From Drosophila miranda (lineage: Eukaryota > Arthropoda > Insecta > Diptera > Drosophilidae): a DNA stretch of 64,000 nucleotides. The position numbers and the translations under genes are program-made. The stretch lies in the NCBI RefSeq assembly GCF_003369915.1, contig NC_046673.1:6556001-6620000 (forward strand), written 5' to 3'. The notes below the pieces were generated by a model. It was not told the DNA's origin. It saw only the letters and a list, made by a program, of their open reading frames with translations, and made no database searches. This document shows, one piece after another, positions 47,392 to 59,100 of the stretch; the stretch's first letter is position 1; each line of letters opens with the position of its first letter.

Positions 47392-47513
47392 AATGTAAAC
47401 AAATGAGTATGTTGTAAGTTATCAAATTTAAAAGCAAATTGCGGTAAAATCCAGTTTACACGCTCACGAAATTGAAGCCTGGCCTGGAAGTCTACCTCTG
47501 GTCAAAAGCTTAC

Positions 47514-47516
47514 CAT
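47514..47516 (-). pseudogene. Arpc3B: orphan ATG-only first exon of Arpc3B
   Basis: The duplicated unit carries the Arpc3B promoter side, ATG exon and GTAAGC donor but none of exons 2 and 3. Minus-strand transcripts from here would read into the ISY-like element and copy 1 Gcna promoter DNA. Confidence 0.75.
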
Positions 47517-48004
47517 TTAAAGACTTTAGATACTCTACAAACAAATGTAAATAATTCCTTGCGAAATTAAAAGTTATTTTCCGAATCTCAGTAATCGTAA
47601 GTGTTGTGAAGCGTGACAATTTTCAAAGTTTAAGTATTGTTGCACAGTAATATTTTCTACTATACAGTATTTGTCATGATAAGTATGTTTGGTATGTTTT
47701 GGGGCATTTGCTTGGCATTCTTTTTTAATGACTTCCTCCCCTAGGTCACACACCTTGCAATCTTCTTAGATATATATCGGTAAGCTGATCAAATATTGTT
47801 GGTTTAAATCTCTAGGTCCATAAACGGTCGCAATTACGTTATGGCGCCTCACAACATCTATTCGAAAAAACTAGACCTGACCCAATAAAAGAGCCTCCCA
47901 TTTCCTACATAGTAATATAAAACCGGTCATATCGATACTTCATCGATAAGTCTCCAACCAACAACAAAATGTAAATATAAATTTTACAAATGTAAACAAC
48001 AAAA

Positions 48005-48970
48005 ATGGCTAACAATCGTGTACGTATTGTTATTGTTGGCGATTCAGGTATTTATTTGCATTTATTACCCTAAACTAATCTACAGCTAACTAACTTATTG
48101 ATGTAATACCTTGAATAGGGGTGGGAAAGACCTGCCTGACCCATCTGATTGCCCACAATGAGTCGTTGACACGCCCCGGCTGGACGGTGGGCTGCAACAT
48201 CCAAGTGAAGATCCATCAGTTCAAGGAGGGCACAGCCCGGCAGAGCCAGTATTTCGTGGAGCTTTTCGATATTGGCGGTTCGCTGAGCCACAAGAATACA
48301 CGCGGCGTCTTCTATTCTGGCGTACATGGCATTATCTTGGTTCATGATCTGACGAATGGCAAGTCGCAAGAGCAGCTGCTCGACTGGCTGCACGAGATAC
48401 TCAACAAGGAGGGCAAGGATACGTACAAGTCGCGTAACAGTTCAATGCCGCCATCACCTTTGGCCAACTATTCCGCAGACTCTTCCTTCCACGTCCGTTT
48501 CGACTTGGAGGAGTTCCTGGGCGCCACACAAACACCCATTCTGGTGATGGGCACCAAGCTCGATCTCATCGATGAGAAGCGTCAACCCAAGACGGCTGTG
48601 AAAAAAGCTGGTGGCATAGGTCTCTCTCCCTATTCCCCTTTATATTCCATTTCTAAATACACCCCGTTTGTGTCTTTCAGCTGACAAATGTGGAGCCGAA
48701 TAGATCTGGCTGAACTGCAGAGATACGCGAAGTCTGGCGGCCGGCACCACAGATGCCGTAAAGCTATCACGCTTCTTTGACTGTGTCATCGAGAAGCGTG
48801 AATCCATTGGCTGCTCTGGGTCACATTATTATGGATCTGGACCAGCAGTGGCAGACAGACGTCGGCCCCCCAGCACGGCCACGCAAGCGGCAGAGTATTC
48901 CCTGTATGGCGGCACCTCCATCGATGCGGCTAGCGTTATGCCGCTCCTCGAGACCAGTGACCTCAAGTGA
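48005..48970 (+). pseudogene. RABL3: RABL3-like GTPase, copy 2, with a premature stop
   Basis: Same exon structure as copy 1 (48005-48047, 48119-48610, 48681-48970), and exon 2 encodes an identical protein sequence. In exon 3 the GAG of GCC-GAA-GAG is TAG (48701-48703), a single G-to-T change that ends the protein after 185 of 274 residues. Lost are the C-terminal part of the G domain ([12 protein letters not shown] and the [11 protein letters not shown] helix) and the family-specific tail. The P-loop and GTKLD motif remain. The DRE promoter at 47930 is intact, so a truncated product or a decayed transcript is possible. Confidence 0.88.
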
Positions 48971-49534
48971 CTGACTGACAGGCGTCCGGTGTGTCTTATG
49001 CTTAGCTTTTAGACAAAATGGAATGTGATTAATTAAATGTTATATTGTACACACAACACACTTTACTTTTCAATTAAAAAATGCTTGAACTATCCAACGA
49101 GACAATCGATGAAAAACATTTGTGGCATTTAGCTAGTTTCCTTCATTGTCTTAAATCAAATTTTTTGTCGTAGTTGTAGTTGAAATCAGTGAGTATTTGA
49201 AAGTCCTTATAATGAAAGTGTAAGTACTTACATTTTTATGCCGATACTCGAAGAGTTTGGGTACATATATATTATTTAAGTGTTAGATGTTTTTCTTATT
49301 GGGTTCTAAAATCATAAATTAGTGAAATTTTCTTTGCAAAAGGTCTGTTTCTTATTGTAAAAATATTACAAATGTAAAATAAAGTAATTGCATTCAGTTT
49401 AAAACTATAAAAACTATAAAACTGCCCATTCATTGGGGAGATGCTCTTCTAGAGTATTTTGTATTATAAACTACTTGTACTTATTTGGTTTTACATGCCA
49501 TTTTGGCAGTTTCGTTTTATTTGTGATTGGGCGA

Positions 49535-50753
49535 TTAGGCTCCACCCTTCATCAGAGTACGATACCACTCGGGTATTATTTGATCTTCCGGCGAAGTGAG
49601 CACCCGATAGTACACGCTATCAGAGTGGGGAAGGAATTCAAGTTCGACCACTGTCTGTGGATCATTTATAGCCTCGAGGAGTTTTTTCAGCTCCTTGAGA
49701 AACTGCTCTAGGAATTTGACCATGGCCGTTGGACTCCAGGGCTTGTTGCGGGCCAACTCTGCCACATCGTGCTGCACAATGTCATGGCATATACCGTCCC
49801 CATCGCGCAATCCAACCATAATGGTTTTGATGCCGACTAGAAATGACTGACTCCACCAGGTACGAGACTTGCAAAAATTGAATGAGCGCTGCTGCCTGGC
49901 CTCTGACTCGAAGGCACCCGTCTTGAACTCCACAAACTGCAGTTTCCTAAGGGCTTCAGGATCATTGAAGTTACTGAAACAAACGAAACATTTAACATTA
50001 AAAATTATTTCCTAAATTGAATGAAAATTAATGGAAAATATCTGGAACTTACACAGGATTATTGCTGACGATGCCATCCATTTCGGCTCCATAGAGCAAA
50101 CGCATGCCCTGCAACGAACAGCGAAACATTGCGTTGAACTCTACGGCCTCATTCACTGGGAGACTTGTGTCGGGCGGAGTATTGGGAGCTGGCGACGACA
50201 TGTACTGCTCGAATTTGAAGCCCCAAGAGCACATGGCTGCGGAGTGCTCGGTCATTGAAACATTTTCTTCCCTTTGCTGATCGGTCTGCGTTTTGGCAAT
50301 ATAAATGGTACCATTAAGCCTGGTGGCCCTCACGCAAAAATCGTCCCGCGTCTCGTACGGCATACACATGAGCAGCCGCAGCACGCCGCGACAGGCGACA
50401 AAGTCTGCGCGCAAGGCGAGCGATTTTGACTCGGTCGGAGTCAACAGCTGCTGATGATTGTAAATGTACTTCAAAAGGTTTGCCAAATCGTCAGTTCCCG
50501 TTTTTTCTATCTTGCGTATGACCTGCTCATAGCCGGCCTTTAGGTCCAGTGGAAAGGATTCCTTTGGTGGCATCCACAGGTAGCTGGCACCGCTCGAATT
50601 ATCCTCAAACTCCTGTTGAGAGTTCATGCTGAAGAACCCAATGCATTCCGGATGACTGAATTTGGGAAATGAATGTCTGTAAGTGCGTCCCAGCTTGTGC
50701 AGACGCCTGTCGACATGAAGACGTTGCACATCGTTGTTGCGTGCATGCGCCAT
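49535..50753 (-). CDS. Dom3Z: DXO/Dom3Z decapping exonuclease, copy 2 (intact)
   Basis: Exons 50753-50053 and 49973-49535 match copy 1. The predicted 379-residue protein is identical in the 366 residues compared directly. The catalytic GAEMDG, VEFKTG and SQSFLVG motifs are retained, as are both splice sites. A 2-bp deletion relative to copy 1 lies just downstream of the stop. With its promoter side also copied, this should double the gene dose. Confidence 0.9.
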
Positions 50754-51358
50754 TTTGTTAATTTCTTAATATTGGCTTCCACCGGTTAATTACACGATAA
50801 ATTACAGCGAATTCGGTTTTGTTCCAAAATTGTTCCCGGTAAAACCAAGAAAAAGAAATGACCAGTGTGACCGCGGATTTATCGTCAACATATACCGTCC
50901 GACCCTCAGAAATATTTCGTCTCATTTTAAAAATAAACTGACGAATTCATGTTCTATATTCCTCGATTTATATATTCCGTGGAATATTACTAGCTATCTA
51001 GATCTCTCAGCCCTGCCCACATAATTTGATCCAATTAATGAATCTATTTTCTAAATGACTGGCTTATTTTACACACTTGAAATTGATTTTTTTGGCTCAA
51101 TTTTGGTTCCTCAACAACAATATATCGTCTCGTGTGATGATGCATCGAACTTAGCCCACTTAAGCCCCCTCTATTTAAATAGTTTAACTACTTGAGGTAA
51201 ATGGCGGAAGATATTAAAGATTGTAAATTCATCTTGTAAACTTATGCCATCTTTCCTCTAAATTTAAACACTATATCTTTCTCCTGAACTGCGCTAAAAT
51301 TGTTAAATATTCATTATTTTCGTTTGTAAATTGAAATACCCCCTTGGCTTATAATAGG

Positions 51359-51583
51359 TTAATCGTTCTCCGTCCAGGATTGGAACATATTAATGTTTTT
51401 TTCCTTAAGGCGAGTCCTCCTATCAGAGACGATTTGTCCAGCCTGAACATGAGTTTGGATTCTACAGACGTCGCTGGCACGCATAAATATTTGGACATAA
51501 GGATTTCTACTAAATCGAATTAATTTTCGATAGTGCCAAACCAGCGATAGTGCCATCGATAGCTCTCCACCTCTAAACAACAA
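51359..51583 (-). CDS. short ORF, copy 2
   Basis: Identical in sequence to the 74-codon frame of copy 1, with the same doubt about its start and reality; the DRE-like CTATCG motifs are retained. Confidence 0.3.
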   Translation of the reverse strand: MLFRGGELSMALSLVWHYRKLIRFSRNPYVQIFMRASDVCRIQTHVQAGQIVSDRRTRLKEKNINMFQSWTEND

Positions 51584-51685
51584 CGACTGCAGAATAACAA
51601 AAAATTGATATTTAATGGTAAATATGTATGTGTATAATTAGCATTGAAACTAGCTAAGATTAACTATAGGAAAGGAATCATTAAA

Positions 51686-53880
51686 TTATGTGGTTTCTCT
51701 GTCCATAAAATTTCGATTTAGAATTTGCATTTTGGCGCTGTGCGTATCCACATTATTGACCAGCAGGTAATTCTCACGAACAAAAGTCTTGAATGGGGTG
51801 TTGAACTGATTGGGACGCCAGATTTTCTGTGTGTCAGTGATGCGCCAACGCTCTACGTTCACCTCAAACTGGCAGTACTGACACCGGAGTAGCTCCGCCT
51901 CGTTTTCAAACGTTACCAGGCCATAGGAGCAACGGGCGCAGAGCGTGCAGGAATATTTATAGCTGGCATCGCAGTCACTATTCAATGCCAGCTCTGGTAT
52001 CAGGCTCTTTGCTTGGTAGGCCCTGAGGATACACAAGAGATAGGGGATAAACAAGAGAAGCAAGATGAGGCTTGCCAGCCTACCATTTGCGGCAGTTGTC
52101 GCCATGTCCTGTCTCACGGTTAAAGACAAAGGCCGCCACATGGCACATCTCATGCAGCAGTGGCTTTATAAGCATGCCAGGTTGATTGATGTGCTTCCAC
52201 AGCAGAATACGCGCAGTGCGGTTGCCTGAAGAGTTGAAACCCAGCTCGCTGCTGCAGGGAGTACTCATGCTATTTTTCCAATAGATTTTCGCCTGAAGGC
52301 CGCAGTGAAAGATGGCATGATTGAACATACTAAATAGGACCTTGGCCAGAGCCACTTTGCACTTCTCAAAGTCACCTTTGCGATAGGGCAAAGCCCGCGG
52401 ATGGCACATATTGATCAAATTCTGAGCTGTAAGTGTTAGTTTTTCTTTAGGACAAACGTATTTAACTAACGATTTAGGGATTCGACGAATCCGTAGAAGA
52501 GCGGATGCTGTTCTAGGCAGGCAATGCTTCCATTGTGGCGCCGGCAAATGCTCGCACGCTGTTTATCGCTTGGCAGTCCACTCAGATCGATCGGCTCCTT
52601 GAGGAAGGCCGGTGTCTGTGTCTCAATGAAGGTGGAATTCACCTGGACAATCAGATCGTCATAAAACTTAGCTTGCCTCTCCTGAAATGTGGGTATATAC
52701 AGTTTCGATGTGTTCAGCATTGACCAGGTGTTGCTGCTTGTCGGTGTGATGGGCGTAATAAGGCGTTTGGGTGTCGATAAGGTGGTCGTCTCAGTTAGAT
52801 GACTCTTGGAGGCCACTGGAAGAGTCTCCTTTTGCGGAGAGTTATCTGGGTCATCGTCAAAGTTGTCCATGGGATTGTAGAGGCGCCGGCGCGGGGCAAT
52901 AAGTCCCAGGAACTTGTGCAGTTTCGTCTTGAGCTCCGGATCATCATCAACCGATAGATCGGCTACGGGGTTGTCCCCCACAATCGCCACAGACTGGCTC
53001 AGATCAATATATATTAGACGTCGATCGCTTTTGGGGCTATTGGCTTCGCTGCTGCTGCTGTGCTGATAGGAGAAGCGCCTCTGTTTGCGACCCACCCATT
53101 TATGCTCCGTGGGGCTCTGGTCCACGTTATAATCGTCGTCATCATCACTGTCGATCGAAAAACTAATCGACTCGTCTTCCCCCTCCGGCTGCGACGAGGA
53201 GTAATCAAATGTGGTATCCAGAACAGTGCGCACGGCGCGTCCACTGCGGGTTACCACTGTCGGATTAGTAGGGGTGCTGGCACGACCCACCGACTGATCT
53301 ACGAATATAAATCCATCTATATTATATCATTCTTCAGATACCTACTCCCGACTTACATTTTTCTACCGATCCACTGGCGGGTGATTCCCCAGATGTCCCA
53401 CGTTTTCTTGAAGATCTTTGATCCATGTTGCCCAGACTAGAATCTATTATATTTGTTTTGAAAATTACTACGCCTTGTACATTATTATTTTTGGGGACAA
53501 TTTTTCTTACTGCTTCTGCTGATTGTCTCTTCAGGTTCTGTCTCTTCGATGAGGATGTTATCCTCTGCTGAAGTGCTATTAATCTCGGATAAATGGAAGA
53601 AGCTGACCGCGCTCAACGAATCATCCGAATCAACAAAAATAACACTGCTGCTATCTCTGCTAGGTGTATTTTCGTCGTCACTATTGCCAGCTTCGCCCAT
53701 TTGGGGCAGTTTGCACGGGAGATCGTCATTCTTCTGCGACAGAAACTGGTGGAATGAAAGTGCCGTGTAGGGAGACACGGCAAATGAAAAACTTACTCTT
53801 TTATTCTCGGTAATATTCTCGTTTAATTTCAAATTGCTAAGCATATTTGACAAAGAAGTGTTATTTTCTTGAAGCGACAT
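51686..53880 (-). CDS. Gcna: GCNA SprT-type metalloprotease, copy 2 (open)
   Basis: Exons 53880-53797, 53745-53511, 53443-53357, 53298-52471, 52426-52084 and 52022-51686 give the same 637-residue model. At least three coding differences from copy 1: F to S where the second intron ends (CTAGAATC), K to E in TFENEAE, and L to P in WRPNQF. HEMCH, the SIM-like motifs and both zinc-ribbon pairs are intact. Copy 3 shares these variants, so copies 2 and 3 are sisters. The DRE at 53966 is intact. Confidence 0.88.
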
Positions 53881-54346
53881 ATTTACTTTACTGTTGCTTT
53901 GAGAGACTTGCCGGCATCATTCAATAGTGAAGTAACAGTGCTGGAAAGGGTGATATATAGCTATTTATCGATACTTGTGCTAGTCATTTGGCGGGGGTTT
54001 TTTTCTATGATATGTATGAGGAACTATGATTCAAATTTGTAGCTCAAAAATCACTACACAACAGGTTTAATTATGAATGTATGATATCTTTGTACCAAAC
54101 TCATGTGTTTTAATAATGTTACCACTAGTTAGATATTGTTTTAGTCTATTTTATGGCTCTATTGCCATATAACGCGTATTCTAGGTATATTTTGATGTCG
54201 AATTCGAAGTGAATAAACCAATTTACCATACATATTAGTAAACAATGGTAGATTTTATTCTTTTTGTGGTATATTAAAGTTTATTACAATAACAAGCTTA
54301 ACGAGGGGGAACGTTGTGAGTTGCTGCGGACACCGCAACTCTACGG

Positions 54347-55406
54347 TTATACCCGATACTAAGTCAGTATGGCTCTCCTCCGGCAGACGCCGCTAATATT
54401 AAACGACACGACAAAGAGTGCGTGCGAGAGAGACAGAAAATCAGTCTGAGCGTGACGTCGGGCGCTGCGTAGCCACTGCAAATTGATTTGTTCCTATTGG
54501 CTATAAAAATTATCTGATCTGATCCAGATTCAGATCTGATAGATATGGTCATTATCTATGATTCTGCGTTTTTAGTTTTCTCGAATGTGCAATATTGTGG
54601 ATGCAACAGATTTTCGTCCTTTGTGTGGGCGGAAGGGGGTGGGGCGAAATTTTGAGATACACGTTTTATAGTAAGATCTAACAGGAGTGCGGATACCAAA
54701 TTTGGTTACTCTAGCCTTTATAGTCTCTGAGATTTTTGAATATCCCCAGATTTTCGTCCTTTGCGGGGGCGGAAAGGGGTGTGGCGAAATTTTGAAACAA
54801 ACTCGTCTCGGTCCGATATATTAGGAGTGTGGATACCAAATTTGGTTGCTCTAGCTTTTGTAGTCTCTGAGATCTAGGCGCTAATGTTTTACTCTAAGCA
54901 AAGCCGCCTATGCTACGTGTGTGTTAGAGAGAGACAGGGCGAGAAAAAATTAAATTGTTTTCTTGATGCTGGCTATAATAATAATACGATCCAATTCAGA
55001 TTCCGCAGTCTTAAAGATATGGTCCTTCTCTACGATTCTGCGTTTTTAGTTTTCTCGCATCTTTGAATTTGTGGATGCCACAGATTTTCGTCCTTTGTGG
55101 GAGCGGAAGTGGGCAAGGCGAAGTTTTGAAATATTTTTGTAGCAGTGACATATCACAGAAGTCTGGATCCAAAACATCGTTGCTCTAGCTCTTATAGTCT
55201 TTGAGCACTAGGCGCTAATGGGGACGGACAGACGGACAGACGGACGGACGGACAGACAGACAGGGCTCAATCGACTCGGCTATTGATGCTGATCAAGAAT
55301 ATATATACTTTATGGGGTCGGCAACGATTCCTTCTGGACGTTACACACATCCACTTTTACCACAAATCTAATATACCCCAATACTCATTTTGAGTATCGG
55401 GTATAA
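54347..55406 (+). mobile_element. complete ISY/SGM/INE-1-like non-autonomous element, 1060 bp
   Basis: Bounded by TTATACCCGATACT (54347-54360) and its exact reverse complement AGTATCGGGTATAA (55393-55406). Inside are several diverged repeats of an AGATTTTCGTCCTTTG...TCTAGC(N)TTATAGTCT module, a GACGGACAGACGGACAGAC run (about 55223-55262), and the block around AAGAATATATATACTTTATG that is typical of INE-1 relatives. No open reading frame of note. Its presence inside the unit makes it a candidate partner for unequal exchange. Confidence 0.8.
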
Positions 55407-55415
55407 AAATAATAG

Positions 55416-56133
55416 TAATTTAGATTAGGCCAGACAATGATCAGGCAATCGACAGTTTCCAATGTACCATGTGAACGATTTTCTCGGAGGTAAATTTAAT
55501 CAAATTGAAATCATTTTTATGGGGTCAAGATGTTAAACATCTCAGTCGATATATTGTATCGATAGTACTCATGTATGTTTGTGTTCTCTAGCTCTGGCGT
55601 TTATTTGTCTCCCCACTAAAAGACGCCGTCTCCGTTTTTTAAAAATTCCCACACCCCCTTCCGCCCCCGCAAAGGACGAAAATCTGGGGATATTCAAAAA
55701 TCTCAGAGACTATTAAGGCTAGAGTAACCAAATTTGGTATCCGCACTCCTGTTAGATCTTACTATAAAACGTGTATCTCAAAATTTCGCCCCACCCCCTT
55801 CCGCCCACACAAAGGACGAAAATCTGTTGCATCCACAATATTGCACATTCGAGAAAACTAAAAACGCAGAATCATAGATAATGACCATATCTATCAGATC
55901 TGAATCTGGATCAGATCAGATAATTTTTATAGCCAATAGGAACAAATCAATTTGCAGTGGCTACGCAGCGCCCGACGTCACGCTCAGACTGATTTTCTGT
56001 CTCTCTCGCACGCACTCTTTGTCGTGTCGTTTAATATTAGCGGCGTCTGCCGGAGGAGAGCCATACTGACTTAGTATCGGGTATAACCGTAGAGTTGCGG
56101 TGTCCGCAGCAACTCACAACGTTCCCCCTCGTT
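55416..56133 (-). repeat. inverted copy of the right end of the duplication unit
   Basis: Reverse complement of about 46663-47381: it begins TAATTTAGATTAGGCCAGAC and passes through the 47147 fusion point into the ISY-like element, left terminus (AGTATCGGGTATAA at 56073-56086) and flank. It carries the fusion of copy 1 but the copy 2 variant GATCTGATAG, so its source was probably a further or ancestral copy. With the element at 54347-54780 it forms an inverted repeat with arms over 400 bp. Confidence 0.85.
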
Positions 56134-59100
56134 TTATTTAATAAACTTGTTCCAGATCGCTGAAAGTCGATCGATATAAATGCGCGCTTTTGCAAAAATA
56201 TAATAAATGGTGTCTGTTTTCCGTTCGTGCAAAAAATAACAAGCAAAAACGTTGTTCAACACTGGTATGGCGCGTACCTAAAATTGTTTGCGGAAGAAAA
56301 AAATTAACATATTTCAAGACGTTCGCTGATAGTTTTAATCAAAAAGACATTTTCCGAAGCTTCTGGGGGTGCCTCACACGCCTACGAAGACGGCGCGAAG
56401 AAATTCCCAAAGCTTCATCAATTAAGTCGAAAAACCTGGAATTTACTGCATGGCGTTCCGGAATAACTCTTAAAACGGCTCTTGGAACTCCGTCTGGACC
56501 CTGAGAAGCATGGCAAGCATAGGAAAGACAAGGATGGCCACGGAGAAGGCGACGGGAGTTAAAATTCGCATGGAAACGCTGAAAAAAAGGGAAGGAGAAG
56601 CTAAATCCGCCATGCGGGTAGGAGTAAAGATGGCGGCAAAAACGGCTCCGCAGCTTTTGGCTTCTAAACTGCTGTGCAAGAAACCAAACTTGTCGACGAA
56701 CGTGTCGACAAACATGTCCACGAACACGACAACAAGCATGACATCAAACATTTCTACGACGAAAGAGAGAGAGAAGACTGACGCGGTTTGTGTGGCTTCC
56801 GTGAGTACGAAAAGCGGAAGTAACCGCAAAATCATCGTTAACAAGTATTATGAGTGGCATAAAGGCCCATACATTGTTTGTATCGACAAAATGAGTGCGA
56901 ATAATGCCAGAATTGCTATAAACCAGTTTGATCTATCCGATCTGCTGCTGAAACAGGGCATTAGCGATATCGAGGAGGTTGCTAGAATGGGCTATGGCAG
57001 GTGCAAGATTGTGTGCGGGTCGGCGGAGTGTGCAAACGGGCTAGTGGAAAACAGTGTTTTCGCTGCTCAAGGGTACTCAACCCGAATCTTTAGGCACTTC
57101 GTCCAAAAAGTAGGGTTAATTTTTGGGATCCCCGGGCACTACTCGGAGGAACAGCTAGCGGAGCTTGTAACCTCGGATATCCCAATTGAGGAGATAGTTC
57201 GGATTACGCGAAGGGATAGAGCATCGGGGGAACGTGTACCTACTGGCAGGGTGTAACTCTGGTTCAGAGGAGAGCAGTTACCAACCAAAATCAATTTTCT
57301 ATATTCTAAAGTAGAAGTGAAACCTTTTGTTCAGCTTATTCAATGTTTCAGGTGTTTTAGGTTTGGCCATCTGGCGCAACATTGCAAGAGTGGAGCGAAG
57401 TGTTTCAAATGCGGACAAGATCACAGCAAAGATATTATCTGCTCAGGGCTGGTCTGTGCTAACTGCAAGGGGGAACATGCTGCCACCCACCCGCAGTGTG
57501 AGGCCAGGAAAAAAGCGTACGCCATTCAAAAGTGTATGACACTGGAAAACCTAACTAGAGCTGAGGTCAAGGCTAGATATCCGATCCTTTTTGATAGAAC
57601 TTCCCCCAACCTAAGGGATCAAGGGGAATTTCCTAGACCCAGTTGGCAATCTAACCGCTCCCCTGAATTCTTAAATAACAGCTTAGAGTCCGCCAGGGAA
57701 ATTCATTCTGTCACCTCTTTCGCGGAAGTGACCAAATCCAATAGGGTTGCCGCCCGGAACGCAGAGGCGGCCAAGGCAGCAGCCAACATGGCAGAGTGGA
57801 AGAACTCAATAAACTCAGACTACGTCCAAATGAGCGAGAAATTTGTGAGATCTTCATCCGTGGCATCTTCTCTGGCCCAGGATAAGCTAAACGCACTAGG
57901 AGCCAAACTCACAGCGTTCCTGATTGATCCAAACAACATCATTAAAGGGGATTCTTTAGCGAATAAATTTATTAAGGAAATTAGAGAATTTGTCAATGCT
58001 TCCAACGCAGAACTAGATAGGCGTCAGATTGCCCAAGGGATGGCAGTTGGTTCTCAAAACATCCAACAATGAAGATTCTTCAGCTAAATATTCAAAGTCT
58101 GACACACAACAACAACAGACAGCTCCTCTCAATGTTCCTAAACAAGAACGCAATAGATATTGCCATCCTTTCAGAGATTTGGGTGTTGAACAACGCGGAC
58201 TGCAGCATTTTAGACTATAACTTTTTCTGCAGGCCCAGAGAGGACGGCTACGGCGGGGTTGGCATCTACGTCAGGAAAAACATTCAATTCAGCATTTTAA
58301 AAATAGAGAACGACTTGGAAATTTTAGGAATAAAAACATTAAACCTCAAGAGCAATTTCAATATTTTTAGCATATATGCACCGCCATCAACAACAGTTTC
58401 ACAGTTTAAATCGGGCACAAAAAAGTTTTTCGAATTCGCGGCTTCGCTTGACATACCCTCAATAGTGGGCGGGGACTTCAACGCTAGGTCTTCTATCTGG
58501 GGAAGTCCGATCTGTGATCGCAAGGGTCGCAGCATTGAGAATTCCACCCGGGAGGCCGGATTTATCTGCCTAAACGACGGTTCGCCAACCTTCTCCAGGA
58601 GCCCATCTCAATTCTCCGTTCTTGACCTTTCTTTTTCGAACTACAGAAATGGAACTATTAACTGGCAAGTCCTCAAAACAAAAATTACGAACAGCAACCA
58701 CTTCCCAATTGTATTATCAGTGCAAGGCCTAAATGCCCCCCTCCAAGGCAAGAAGATCCTTCACAACAGAATAGCCCGGATTCTGGGTGCAAGTGATTTC
58801 TCAAATCTGGAGGAGCTCAATGAAAAAGTGAAATCCCTGACCTTAAAAAACACGGTCACATTCCCAAGCAAGAACAAGTACGTTGCTAAGAAATGGTGGA
58901 ACGAGGAAACGGAAAAACTTTTTCGCGTGAGAAACGCTTGCAGGCAAAAATTCTACCTCACCAAAAAATTGGCTGATGCCAGAGCAACCTTAGAAGCTGA
59001 CAAAAATCTACAAAATCACGTAAAAAATCTTAGAAAGCGCAACTTTTCCAAGTTTATAGAAGAGGTCTCCTCATCGCCCTCTATGTGGAGCAGGGTGAAG

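Larger units (their letters stand above)
47388..54780. repeat. segmental duplication unit, copy 2
   Basis: Matches copy 1 from GAAATGTAAACAAATGAG onward. Gene coordinates are shifted by 7635-7637 bp with only scattered base changes and 1-2 bp indels. Its right end continues through the complete ISY-like element rather than the fusion seen in copy 1. Confidence 0.95.

Noticed and set aside
55881-56069. 62-codon ORF repeated at 46727, 54364 and here
   Set aside because: Lies within the non-coding ISY-like element, and recurs only because the element was copied and inverted.
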